The notes below the pieces were generated by a model. That model was given only the letters and a program-made list of their open reading frames with translations. It had not been told where the DNA came from and made no database searches. A stretch of 64,000 bases of DNA. Source: Streptomyces sp. NBC_01142 (GTDB lineage: Bacteria > Actinomycetota > Actinomycetes > Streptomycetales > Streptomycetaceae). This document shows, one piece after another, positions 53,909 through 62,778 of this stretch; the first letter of the stretch is position 1, and each line of letters begins with the position of its first letter. The position numbers and the translations under genes are program-made. Location of the stretch: contig NZ_JAPEOR010000001.1 in NCBI RefSeq assembly GCF_026341125.1, positions 3,038,001 to 3,102,000 of the forward strand, read 5' to 3'.

Positions 53909-54812
53909 TGTTGCGCTCCTTGTGCTCGTCGCCCTGCTCCCCGTGGTCCGGGCGCTCGTGGGCAGGGGCAGGGGCCCCGCCGCCCGGTGGTCCCGGCGGC
54001 GCCGGGGCGGGCTCATGGACCTCTCCCCGGCGCAGTACCCGGCCGTCCGCCGTCACCAGGGCCGGTTGTACGGTCACGACCCGTTGCTGCTCCGGATCAG
54101 GATGGATACCGAAGGCGAACAGCCTCTCGTTGGTTCCGTCGAAGTCGACGACTTTGATGTCGTGCAGCAGCGCCAGGTTCTTGCGCAGCCGGTCGATGTG
54201 GCGCAGCGCGAGTTCGCCGTCCCACTCGGCATGCGCTGCCATCAAGTCCCTGATCAGATTGAGGAGTTCCGCGTCCTCGGACCATGGCAGCGCCACGCGC
54301 TCCGGGGGCGGCGGCTCGGCCTCGGCGAGCAGCCGGTCCGCGGCCTCCATGGCGGCCTGCACGTGGTCGAGCAGCGAGAGCGTGTGCACGGTCGGGCGCG
54401 GCGGCTGTCGTCGGCGCTGTTCCTCCAGTTCTCGTGCCTCTGCCTCGTGGCTGTCCTCGTCGTCGCCGCCCAGACCGAGGAAGGCGATGCGCGGGAACGG
54501 CGAGCGGCGCGCCGGCGGACGGGGTCTGGGCGGGGGTACGGCGGGGGCGCGCACGGTGGAGAGCGTGCCGACGACGGCGGCGCGCAGCAGATCCACGGTG
54601 GCGACGAGTTGCTGGCGGGCGGCGTCCGCAAGCGTGCTGTCCGGGGCCTGTCCCGGCGCCCGGTACGAGGCGCCGTAGGACGCCGCGTCGAGGCGCTCCA
54701 GGACTTCGCGCAGGGCCGCGGTCACGGTGTCCGCGCCTGCGTTGTCGTCGAGGCGCATTTCGAGCTGGGGCCGCTGGTGCTTGAAGGCCGAGGTCAGGAA
54801 GCCTTCGGTCAC
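53901..54812 (-). CDS. GrpE-like partner of the Hsp70 protein
   Basis: 303 residues. The N-terminal half is Pro/Arg-rich and variable. The region LLNLIRDLMAAHAEWDGELA, HIDRLRKNLALLHDIKVVDF and FAFGIHPDPEQQRVVTV recalls the four-helix and beta part of GrpE nucleotide-exchange factors. TADGRVLRRGEVHEP also matches the final GrpE strand (DGRVLRPARV-like). The tail ends in acidic/basic repeats. It overlaps the Hsp70 gene by eight bases. The GrpE assignment rests on pattern and neighbourhood and should be checked by structure comparison. Confidence 0.6.
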   Translation of the reverse strand: MTEGFLTSAFKHQRPQLEMRLDDNAGADTVTAALREVLERLDAASYGASYRAPGQAPDSTLADAARQQLVATVDLLRAAVVGTLSTVRAPAVPPPRPRPPARRSPFPRIAFLGLGGDDEDSHEAEARELEEQRRRQPPRPTVHTLSLLDHVQAAMEAADRLLAEAEPPPPERVALPWSEDAELLNLIRDLMAAHAEWDGELALRHIDRLRKNLALLHDIKVVDFDGTNERLFAFGIHPDPEQQRVVTVQPALVTADGRVLRRGEVHEPAPAPPGPPGGGAPAPAHERPDHGEQGDEHKERNNG

Positions 54813-54846
54813 GGCGCCCTCCTTTCGGGCAGAGTCGGTACCGGTG

Positions 54847-56565
54847 TCAGTGCAGGCGCGGGAGGCGCCAGGCCCGAACGAGCCCGTCGCCGTCCGCGCT
54901 CAGAAGTTCTCCGAGCCGGTTGAAGTCCAGTGCACGCACCGGGCTTGAGTGCGCCCCCACGGCCAGGCTCTGGACTTCGCCGGGCGGCGCTCCGCGCGGG
55001 TCGGCGCTGCGCACCCGGATGCCTCCGGTGTCGTCGGCGGCCGCCAGGGACCCGCCGGGCCCGAAGGCGAGGGCACGCAACGGGCCGCTGTGGCCGGTCC
55101 ATCGGCCGACTGGGTCGCGTTCGTGCAGGTCGTGGATGTGGATGGTGCCGTCGGCGCAGCCGATGGCGAGGAGCCGGTCCCCGGCGTCCAGGGCGAGGGC
55201 GGTGACGGTGGAGCCGGTGGTCACGGAGAACAGCCGGGTGCCGCTTGTGCCGTCCCGGACGACCGCCTCCCCGGCGCCGCCGACCACGAGGATCCGGGCG
55301 TCGGAGGTGACCGCCAGCCGGGCCGCGGCCGACGACCAGGCGACGCGCAGCGGAAACGGGGTGGCGGCGTCGTTCGGTTCCGCGAACAGTGTGGACCTGC
55401 GTATTCCGTCGTCGCTGAGGCTGAACACGACGCCGGCCCGGATCCGTACGGCATCGACCCAGCCCTGGTGCCGGGCCAGTGTCCGCGCTCGCCCGGAGCC
55501 GCCGAACGACCACAGCCGTACGGCACCGTCCTTGCCTCCGCTCACCACCGATCTGCCCTCGTCGGCGATGTCGACGGCGGTCACCCGGCCTTGGTGCAGG
55601 GACCGGACTTCGAACGGCTCGGGGTCCCACAGCCGCCAAATGCGGACCGAGCCGTCCGCGCCGCCGCCCGCGAGCCGCACGGCGTCCGCGTCCTGTTCCC
55701 AGGCCGCCGCGGTGAACCCGTCAGCGTGCCGCATCGTGTCCGGCGGCGGCGCCTCGCCCGGCAGCCGTACGGATTCGGCGTCCGGCAGCCGCTGCTCCAG
55801 CAGTCCGAGCAGAGACTCGGGCACGGTCCAGCCGGATACACGGTTCACCAGGACGGTCCGCTCCGCCATGTGCTCGAGTGTCTCGGGTATGACGAGAGCG
55901 TCCGTACCTGCCCGCGGTCCCGTCCCGTGCCCGATGCCGCCCGCGAGGATGAACAGCGCCGCATCAGGGTCCTTCGGCAGCCCGGCCAGCAGCTCGGCCC
56001 AGCTCCAGGTGCGCACATCAGCCCGCTCGGTGGTCTCGCCGTCCTGCCCCCGGCCGAATACGGTGGCTGTCAGCCCGCTCGCCGTGATCTCGGCGAGCGT
56101 GACATCCGGCGAGTGCCCGGACCCGGCGGCGAGGGCCGCGCGCGCCAGATCCCGCAGCGTCCGTGCGCCGGCCGCATCGCTCGGCCTGCCGGCGCTGTCG
56201 GGCGAGACGGCAGCCGGCCGCTTCCCCTCCTCTTCCAGTTCGCGCAGCACGTCCTCCCGTTCGCCCGGCGGCGGCGGCCCCTCCCGAACCAGGGCCTCCA
56301 TCCGGTCGAGCCGTACGAGATCCGTCCGCCACGGCGCGCCGGACGCACGGGCCGCGGCGGTCAGGTCGAAGCGGCGTCGGGCTGCTGCGAGCCGATCGTC
56401 GATGTCGTTCCGGATCTTCGGCGTGAGGCGGCCGAGGATGAGCTTCCCGCTCAGCATGCAGCCGCAGCTGCCGCACTCCGGCTCGTCGCCGATCGGCGCG
56501 GCGCAGACAGGACACGCTTCGTCGGCCAGGGGCGCGGTGGCAGTGACGGAATCAGTCGTCGCCAT
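54847..56565 (-). CDS. Zinc-ribbon / WD40-like beta-propeller protein
   Basis: 572 residues. A zinc ribbon opens the protein (Cys18-P-V-Cys21 and Cys31-G-S-Cys34). A helical linker leads to an alpha/beta region (AALFILAGGIGHGTGPRAGT; WTVPESLLGLLEQRLPDAES) of unknown class. From about 310 a WD40-like propeller follows with ADGSVRIWRLWDPEPFEVRS, KDGAVRLWSFGGSGRARTLA and IGCADGTIHIHDLHERDPVG. The start lies inside the end of the AAA+ gene (14-base overlap). It could recruit clients or sense a ligand for the AAA+ and Hsp70 partners. Confidence 0.82.
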   Translation of the reverse strand: MATTDSVTATAPLADEACPVCAAPIGDEPECGSCGCMLSGKLILGRLTPKIRNDIDDRLAAARRRFDLTAAARASGAPWRTDLVRLDRMEALVREGPPPPGEREDVLRELEEEGKRPAAVSPDSAGRPSDAAGARTLRDLARAALAAGSGHSPDVTLAEITASGLTATVFGRGQDGETTERADVRTWSWAELLAGLPKDPDAALFILAGGIGHGTGPRAGTDALVIPETLEHMAERTVLVNRVSGWTVPESLLGLLEQRLPDAESVRLPGEAPPPDTMRHADGFTAAAWEQDADAVRLAGGGADGSVRIWRLWDPEPFEVRSLHQGRVTAVDIADEGRSVVSGGKDGAVRLWSFGGSGRARTLARHQGWVDAVRIRAGVVFSLSDDGIRRSTLFAEPNDAATPFPLRVAWSSAAARLAVTSDARILVVGGAGEAVVRDGTSGTRLFSVTTGSTVTALALDAGDRLLAIGCADGTIHIHDLHERDPVGRWTGHSGPLRALAFGPGGSLAAADDTGGIRVRSADPRGAPPGEVQSLAVGAHSSPVRALDFNRLGELLSADGDGLVRAWRLPRLH

Positions 56566-59143
56566 CGGGCACGTCCTCCGGGGCGAAGGCGAGGGGGCCG
56601 GTGACGGGGCCTTCGCCGCCACCGAGGCGCCGGGCCAGGCGTGCCTCCATACGGTCCAGCAGAACTCGTACGGTTCTTCCGTTACCGAAGTCCCGGGGGT
56701 GCGCGACGCGTTGGCGATCCAGCCAGGTCCGTGCCCGCCGGGCCACCGGCGCGGGAAGGACGTACCCCTGCTGCTCGGCCGTGCGGCGAAGGATCTCGAC
56801 CAGTTCGGGCCCCGAGTAGTGCGGGAAGATCACCCGTTCTGTGAACCGGGAGCGCAGTCCGTGGTTCTCGGCGAGGAAGTCGTCCATCGGCGCCGGGTAT
56901 CCGGCGGCGACGACCACAAGGCGGCCGCGCAGGTCCTCCATCTCGCGTGTCAGGGTGTCGATGGCTTCCGTGCCGAAGTCTCCGCCGTGCTCACGGCGGG
57001 AGAGGCTGTATGCCTCGTCGATGAACAGCACTCCGTCGAGAGCGGACCGTATCGCCTCCTTCGTCTTGAGGGCCGTCTGTCCGACGTAGCCTGCGACGAG
57101 TTCGGCCCGGGTGACCTCGATCATGTGTCCGCGGTTGAGCAGCCCGAGTGCGTGGAAGAGGCCACCGACGAGTCGCGCCACGGTTGTTTTCCCGGTCCCG
57201 GGCGGACCGACGAACAGCAGATGGGGCGGCGGAAAGGACTCCTTGCCCTGCTGCCGGCGTAGCCGCAGCCGTCCCGCCAAATCCCGGATCAGTTCCTTGA
57301 CGGGATCGAGCCCCACCAAACCGTCGAGTTCGGCGAGGAGTTCATCGACCGGGGGAGTGGGCTGCCGCAGATGGGTCCGGTACCTGTCGGGCAGATCCCC
57401 CGGTTCCATGGGCTCGCTCACCACTGCCCGTACGCGCCGTGCCCAACGTGTCTTGAGCTCGTCGGCGAGGTCGCGCATGGCCCGGCCGTTACCGAAGTCC
57501 GCGCCGCGTGTGGCGTGCATGCCCTGCGTGACCTCGCGCAGCCGGTCCTCCAGCTCCGGGGTCCAGCTCAGGCCGAGGTCGCGCATCCGAGCGAGGAGGA
57601 TGGCATGCAGCTCGGGCGGCTCGTAGTCGGGAAAGTGGATGATGTTGGCGGCGGAGGCCCGGCTGCGCAGGCCGGGGTTGGAGCCGAGGAACTCCTCCAT
57701 CTTGTCGGGGTAGCCGGCGACGATCAGTACGAATCTGCCGCGGTCGTTCTCCATACGGCTGAGCAGTGTGTCGATGGCTTCCTGTCCGAAGCCGCGGCCG
57801 CTCTGGTCGCTGAGCCGGTACGCCTCGTCGATGAGCAGCACTCCGTCCAGGGCCCGGTCCACGGTCTCGTTGGTCCTGATCGCCGTCTGGCCCACCACGC
57901 CGGCCACCAGGTCCGGGACCTCGGCCTCCACGAGATGCCCTCGGCGCAGCAGGCCGAGGTCGCGGTAGATCTCGCCGACCAGGCGTGCGACTGTGGTCTT
58001 GCCGGTGCCGGGGTTGCCGGTGAACACCAGATGCGGTGAGCCGGGCTCCGCGTCGAGGCCGAGACCCCGGGCGCGCAGTGCGGCGTCCGTGGTGACACGC
58101 CAGCGCAGGTCCTCCAGATGCTCTTTCACCGAGCCGAGGCCCACCATCCGGTCGATGCGGTCCGAGACGCTGAGTTCGTCCTGGGTGCTGCCGCCGACCC
58201 ACTGTCGCTGCCGCAGTTCGGCGAGGCGCAGCGGGTGTTTCTCGTCGGCCAGTCGCCGCAGCAGCGACTGCCAGTTCTTGGCCGGCATCGGCTCGGCAGC
58301 CATGGCCCGGACGACGAGCGGAAGTTCACGCCAGTCGCCGATGCGCAGCCCGTTCCTGATCCGCGTGGCATGGACGAGCCGGTCCAGTTCCGCTGCGTGC
58401 GGATGGCCGATCGCCGCGGTGGCGCGGCCGGTGGAACGCTGCCGCTGGTCGTGCAGGTAGCTCTCCAGCCGCGGGACACTGCGCAGGTCGGCAACGAACT
58501 GCTGCACCTCTTCAAGCGTGTGTTTACGGAAGAGGAGGACGCAGAGGTTGTGGTCGTCGTGGTGCTCCGCCCAGCCCGCGAGCGCTCCGGCGAGGGCTCG
58601 ATCCGCCCGGTCGTAGCGCAGGGACTCCTCGGCGTGGCTGAGGACGACGGCGGTGCGAACCCCGCTCTGCCGCATGAAGTGGTCGAGCATCATCACACGG
58701 TGCTGGTCGGTCAGTGTGACGGGTGCGGGATACACGGCGCCTGGGTCGGGGGAGGGCACTTTGGGCACGTCCCCCGAGCCGGCCACCGTTTCGGGCAGGA
58801 GCCGCCGGCCGAGCGGGCCGCGGAACTCGGGACGCATCAGGTTGCGGCCGGTGGCCGCGGGTGCCGGTTTGCGCCGTCGGGACAGATCCCGCGACCGCGT
58901 GTCCCTGAAGTACAGCGGCCGGGACAGCGTCGAATACACGACCCGCTCGAAGCCCGCCGCGTGCAGCAGTTCCCACAGAAGTTCCTCGATGCCCCGACCG
59001 CGGTAGTCGTGACCGACGAAGACGTCGTCCATGCCGCGGCCGTGCACGATGAACAGCGAGTCGCCGACGGGCAGCCGGAACCCTTCGAGGCGCTCGACGA
59101 GGGGGCCGTGGACGAGAGGGCCGTAACGGCCGTGCACCGACAT
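56552..59143 (-). CDS. Double AAA+ ATPase of the CbbX/CfxQ-like group
   Basis: 863 residues. Two complete AAA+ modules: Walker A GNPGTGKT (376-383) with Walker B VLLIDE (435-440), and Walker A GPPGTGKT (646-653) with Walker B VLFIDE (705-710). The sequences LVGEIYRDLGLLRRGHLVEA and GQTAIRTNETVDRALDGVLL are typical of CbbX-like remodelling ATPases. About 330 residues precede the first module, including a region (DQHRVMMLDHFMRQSGVRTA ... CVLLFRKHTLEEV) that looks like a decayed third ATPase domain. It probably threads or remodels proteins in concert with the chaperone genes of the same operon. Confidence 0.9.
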   Translation of the reverse strand: MSVHGRYGPLVHGPLVERLEGFRLPVGDSLFIVHGRGMDDVFVGHDYRGRGIEELLWELLHAAGFERVVYSTLSRPLYFRDTRSRDLSRRRKPAPAATGRNLMRPEFRGPLGRRLLPETVAGSGDVPKVPSPDPGAVYPAPVTLTDQHRVMMLDHFMRQSGVRTAVVLSHAEESLRYDRADRALAGALAGWAEHHDDHNLCVLLFRKHTLEEVQQFVADLRSVPRLESYLHDQRQRSTGRATAAIGHPHAAELDRLVHATRIRNGLRIGDWRELPLVVRAMAAEPMPAKNWQSLLRRLADEKHPLRLAELRQRQWVGGSTQDELSVSDRIDRMVGLGSVKEHLEDLRWRVTTDAALRARGLGLDAEPGSPHLVFTGNPGTGKTTVARLVGEIYRDLGLLRRGHLVEAEVPDLVAGVVGQTAIRTNETVDRALDGVLLIDEAYRLSDQSGRGFGQEAIDTLLSRMENDRGRFVLIVAGYPDKMEEFLGSNPGLRSRASAANIIHFPDYEPPELHAILLARMRDLGLSWTPELEDRLREVTQGMHATRGADFGNGRAMRDLADELKTRWARRVRAVVSEPMEPGDLPDRYRTHLRQPTPPVDELLAELDGLVGLDPVKELIRDLAGRLRLRRQQGKESFPPPHLLFVGPPGTGKTTVARLVGGLFHALGLLNRGHMIEVTRAELVAGYVGQTALKTKEAIRSALDGVLFIDEAYSLSRREHGGDFGTEAIDTLTREMEDLRGRLVVVAAGYPAPMDDFLAENHGLRSRFTERVIFPHYSGPELVEILRRTAEQQGYVLPAPVARRARTWLDRQRVAHPRDFGNGRTVRVLLDRMEARLARRLGGGEGPVTGPLAFAPEDVPDGDD

Positions 59144-59160
59144 TTCCGGGTCCGCCCGCT

Positions 59161-60561
59161 TCAGCTTTCCGTGGCGGTGCTCGGCAGCGCCTGGCCCTGG
59201 GTCTGCGTCGGTGCCTGTCCGAGTGCTTTGAAGTCTCGGTACAGGGGGTCAGGGTCTCCTTCCTCGGCCTGCGGTTCGGAGGCCCGGATACCGTGCGCCT
59301 GCAGCTGCCGGCTCAGTGCTCGTCCCCGGTCGTCCAGTTCGTCACGGGCCGCGGTGTCGTGGTCGTACGACAGCACGCGCAGCACTGACCCGCCCGAGTC
59401 GCCCTCGGCGGGAGCGACTTCGATGACCATCTCGTTCCGGTTGCGGTGGACGAGCTTGGCGAAGTACGCCTCCCGCTGGTCCTGTCCGAGGTAGGTGACC
59501 TCGTCCAGCTCATAGGCGGTCATGTCTTCTAGGGTCTGCACGACGGCCTCGGCCAGGTTCACGCGCTGCTGGGAGGCGATCAGCCGCTGACCGGCCCGTC
59601 CGACGATCGCCGCGAGGCGCTGCTCGAGGGCCGGTGCCCTGTGCTCCACGATATCGCGCAGCTCTTGCGCCTCCAGGGGCTGGTTCTCGTCCTTGATGCG
59701 CTGTTCGAGGGCGGTGGTCTCCGCTCGCAGCGCCGTCAGTTCGCCGCGCGACCAGTAGTCGACATCGAGGTCCACATCGCCGAACACCTCGCCTTCGGGT
59801 CCGTACACCGGCTGCGAGGCACTGCTTTTGGTCTGCAGTTGTACGACCAGGATCCGCTCACTGGCCTGCACCTGCAGGTAGCGCTGCTCGCGGTCGCGTT
59901 CCTCGAGGTCCAGCCGGAGTTCGCTGAGCTCCTGATATGCGCCTTGGGCGGTGGCCAGGGCTGCGTCGAACCTGGCCTGCGCGATATTTCCGTCCGCGCG
60001 GTCGAGGTGCTGCTCCAGACTGGCGAGGCGTCCGGCGGCGTACCGCTGGTGCGGCAGTGTGTCCCGGATCAGCCGGTGCATGGCGCGTGCGTCGGAGAGA
60101 GCGTCGCGGGCGATGACGGCGGCTCGCTCCTGGTCCTGGACCAGTTCGCCGAGTTCGGTCGCCAGGCGCTGTACATCCGCCTGGCGCCGTCGTCGCTCGT
60201 CCGCGATCTCGCCCCGCAGCCTGTGTGTCTGCTCGGCGAGATGTACTCGGGTCTCCTTGCGCAGTTCGCCTGCGGAGGCCCTGAGTTCCTCGGCCCAGCG
60301 GCGTGCTTGCGCCTGCAGGCGCTGCTGGGTCTCGGTCTCCAGGCGGCGCGTCTGCTCGCTGAGACCCTCCACCACCTGCTCGACCGAGCGCTGGCGGTCC
60401 TCGATGACACCGAAGACCCGCTCCAGGTCGTCGTGCGTCTGGCGGCGTACCTCTTTGATCAGTCCTGGCAGGCTCCGTCGGATGTCCTTGAGCCGGGATG
60501 CCTCGCGCTGCAGCCGGTACCACTCCGACTCTTCGACCTGGATGCGCTTCCTACCGCTCAT
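59161..60561 (-). CDS. Long coiled-coil protein
   Basis: 466 residues, dominated by heptad repeats between about 20 and 220 (EASRLKDIRRSLPGLIKEVR, VEGLSEQTRRLETETQQRLQ, RLRGEIADERRRRQADVQRL). A globular C-terminal part follows with YELDEVTYLGQDQREAYFAK, NRNEMVIEVAPAEGDSGGSV and LRVLSYDHDTAARDELDDRG, which looks like an enzyme-less beta domain. The start overlaps the radical SAM gene by 11 bases. It may be the adaptor that links sensing to the AAA+ protein, 17 bases downstream. Confidence 0.8.
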   Translation of the reverse strand: MSGRKRIQVEESEWYRLQREASRLKDIRRSLPGLIKEVRRQTHDDLERVFGVIEDRQRSVEQVVEGLSEQTRRLETETQQRLQAQARRWAEELRASAGELRKETRVHLAEQTHRLRGEIADERRRRQADVQRLATELGELVQDQERAAVIARDALSDARAMHRLIRDTLPHQRYAAGRLASLEQHLDRADGNIAQARFDAALATAQGAYQELSELRLDLEERDREQRYLQVQASERILVVQLQTKSSASQPVYGPEGEVFGDVDLDVDYWSRGELTALRAETTALEQRIKDENQPLEAQELRDIVEHRAPALEQRLAAIVGRAGQRLIASQQRVNLAEAVVQTLEDMTAYELDEVTYLGQDQREAYFAKLVHRNRNEMVIEVAPAEGDSGGSVLRVLSYDHDTAARDELDDRGRALSRQLQAHGIRASEPQAEEGDPDPLYRDFKALGQAPTQTQGQALPSTATES

Positions 60562-61216
60562 GTGCCCCCCTGGTGTGCGCGGCGTTGTCGCGCCGTGCCC
60601 GGCGTGTCCGGTCGACGGCGGCGTCGAAGACGGTGAGGAGGGCGGGCGGAGGAACGCCGATGAGCAGCGCTTCGGGGCCGTCCATGGCTATCTCGGCCGT
60701 ACGGGCACGGCCGGTGAAGTCGTAGCCGCTGTCCGCCAGTCGTCCGGAGAGATGGTGCACCCGTTGGTTCGTGCTGCCGCGCAGTCCGGTCCCGTCGTCG
60801 CGCCCCGCGATGTACAGCCCGTCGACGAGCACGTCCACTTCGGCGAGCAGCTCGGCCACCCCGGGTGCGGGCGGGCGGGCACGCAGCCGCTCCAGTCGGT
60901 ATCCGGTGAAGCAGACCAGGGTGACGTCGCGGATGCGGCGGGCGCACCTGGCCAGCTGCGCCAGTCCTGCGGCCTGCTGCATCGGCTCGCCGCCCGAAAA
61001 CGTCAGCCCGTCGATTGCGGGGTCGGCCAGCAGCTCCGCAGCCAGCCCGGCAGCCTCGGCCGAGTGAGCGGGCACCTGCGGTATCCAGTCCGCAGACATA
61101 CAGCCGGGGCAACTGAAGGGACAGCCCTGCACCCATACGACGGAGCGGACGCCGGGACCGAGCGCGGTGGTGCCGACCCACGTCGCGGCAACATTCAGCG
61201 ATTCATTCAGTCTCAC
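60551..61216 (-). CDS. Small radical SAM protein (NrdG/activase-like)
   Basis: 221 residues from a GTG at 61216. The cluster motif is CPFSCPGC (Cys32, Cys36, Cys39, CxxxCxxC), followed by the SAM-binding GLTFSGGEPMQQ and VCFTGYRLERL. Length and order fit the minimal activating-enzyme group (NrdG-like) without a SPASM or auxiliary cluster domain. It leads the chaperone operon. As no ribonucleotide reductase or glycyl-radical enzyme is nearby, it more likely modifies a protein or small molecule belonging to this system. Confidence 0.85.
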   Translation of the reverse strand: MRLNESLNVAATWVGTTALGPGVRSVVWVQGCPFSCPGCMSADWIPQVPAHSAEAAGLAAELLADPAIDGLTFSGGEPMQQAAGLAQLARCARRIRDVTLVCFTGYRLERLRARPPAPGVAELLAEVDVLVDGLYIAGRDDGTGLRGSTNQRVHHLSGRLADSGYDFTGRARTAEIAMDGPEALLIGVPPPALLTVFDAAVDRTRRARRDNAAHTRGAHER

Positions 61217-61329
61217 AAATCCCCCCGCCCGCGGGCGCCGGCGGCATCTTCATGTCCGCGCGTCCCGTCGAGCCCTCTCAGGCTCCTCCGGCCCCGAAGT
61301 CGGGTCAAGGGGCGCGAACCGGAACGGAT

Positions 61330-61359
61330 GGGGCGCTCAACTCCCGTTGCGCGCGCCCC
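61330..61359 (-). terminator. Hairpin after the lipid-kinase gene
   Basis: GGGGCGC (61330-61336) pairs with GCGCCCC (61353-61359), and CAAC (61338-61341) with GTTG (61346-61349) inside it. On the minus strand it starts four bases after the stop of the gene ending at 61363, just ahead of the promoter region of the radical SAM operon. Confidence 0.55.
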
Positions 61360-61362
61360 CGG

Positions 61363-62778
61363 TCATCGGGAACCCTTGTCCAGCCACGCCGGCTTCCAGC
61401 GGGTCGCGCCGGCCTGCCGGTGCCGTTCCGCCGGGCGGCCGAGACAGACGGCGGCGAGATCGGCGACGGTCGACCGCGAGAACAGGTGCACCGCCCGGCC
61501 CGCCGGGGAGAGACCGACCGTGTGCCGGGGGAGCCGCAGGCGGAGGGCCCCGGGGAGCGTGGCGAACACGATCGGCGGCTCGACCGTCAACGCCTCGCCG
61601 TCGACCCCCACGGCCACGGGGCCGCCGGAGCGCACTTCGAATCGCTCCGCGGTCCACTGGAGCCAGCCGGGGAACCGTCGCACCTGCCCGGCCGCCTGCA
61701 GGGTCGTGAACTGAAGGGCTTCGGCGGCGTCGCGGATCGTGAGCGTGACCACGCCGAGTCTCCCGGAGTCCATGCGCTCCCGGGTGCCACGGCCTTCGAG
61801 ACGGTCGAGCTGGTAGGGGCCGTTCGAGACGAGGATGAGCTGCGCCGTGGAGTGCGGGGCACCGTCCGGCCCTGTGAAGCGCAGGTCGGGCCCGACCGCG
61901 TCCGGACCGAGGAGGTCCGGGAGTGTCTCCGCGGCGGTCTTGAGCTTGGCATCCCGGTACTGGGGCGACTGCACGACGTGCGCGTACAGGCCGAGCGAGG
62001 CGTTGTTGACGAACACACGGCCGTTGAGGGTCGCCAGGTCGATCCGCCGTTCCACTGCGTCGACGAACGCGTCGAGGGCCCCGACCACATCGTCACGGTC
62101 CAGTCCGAGGTCGAGCGCGAGATGATTGCGCGTGCCCGTCGGGACCACGACGTACGGGATGTTGTGCCGCGCGGTGACCTCCGCGACGATCGCCTGCGAG
62201 CCGTCCCCGCCGGCCATGCCGATGGCATCGGCACCGCGCGCAAGCGCCTGCTCGGCGAGCTCTCGCAGATCCTCACCCGGCTTCAACAGGACGGCCTCGA
62301 CGCCGCGGCGGCGGCATGCGTCCGCCAGGCCAAAGCGCTCGACCTTGCCTCCGCCGGACTTCGGGTTCATCAGCAGGACCGGGTGGGCCGGTTTCGCGGC
62401 GGGTCTGCCCGCCGCCGCGACGGATCTTCCGTGCCGGCGCAGCGCGACGCGTGCCGCTGCCGTGGAGAGCGCCGCCAGCACGAGGACCACCGCGAGACGC
62501 GGCAGGCTGAGCTCCGCGAGGACGACGGCCACCAGCAGCGCCAGCGCGAGGACGGTGCCCAGGCCCGCCACTGCCCGTCGCGTTCCTCTGCGCGAGACCG
62601 CGTGCCAGCCTGCCGTCACTCCGACCAGCAATGCCACGACAGCCGCCACCAGGGCTGCCCAGTTCATGACGGCTCCGACGAGGAGGATGGTCAGCGCTGC
62701 CGGCAGCGCCGCCAGGGCCACGAACGCGGCGAGGCGCTCGGCGGGGCGGGGCCGGCCTGACCGGTCGTGGTCGGCCAC
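61363..62778 (-). CDS. Diacylglycerol kinase family protein with N-terminal membrane region
   Basis: 471 residues from a GTG at 62778 (AGGAGG eleven bases upstream). The N-terminal 130 residues have four membrane helices (AAFVALAALPAALTILLVGA ... LALLVAVVLAELSLPRLAVV). The catalytic part has VLLMNPKSGGGKVERFGL, the nucleotide loop GMAGGDGSQAIVAEV (GGDG), PTGTRNHLALDLGLD and DGEALTVEPPIVF, matching the DAGK/YegS/sphingosine-kinase-like fold. It probably phosphorylates a lipid at the membrane. It is upstream of and co-directional with the radical SAM operon but separated by a hairpin. Confidence 0.9.
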   Translation of the reverse strand: MADHDRSGRPRPAERLAAFVALAALPAALTILLVGAVMNWAALVAAVVALLVGVTAGWHAVSRRGTRRAVAGLGTVLALALLVAVVLAELSLPRLAVVLVLAALSTAAARVALRRHGRSVAAAGRPAAKPAHPVLLMNPKSGGGKVERFGLADACRRRGVEAVLLKPGEDLRELAEQALARGADAIGMAGGDGSQAIVAEVTARHNIPYVVVPTGTRNHLALDLGLDRDDVVGALDAFVDAVERRIDLATLNGRVFVNNASLGLYAHVVQSPQYRDAKLKTAAETLPDLLGPDAVGPDLRFTGPDGAPHSTAQLILVSNGPYQLDRLEGRGTRERMDSGRLGVVTLTIRDAAEALQFTTLQAAGQVRRFPGWLQWTAERFEVRSGGPVAVGVDGEALTVEPPIVFATLPGALRLRLPRHTVGLSPAGRAVHLFSRSTVADLAAVCLGRPAERHRQAGATRWKPAWLDKGSR

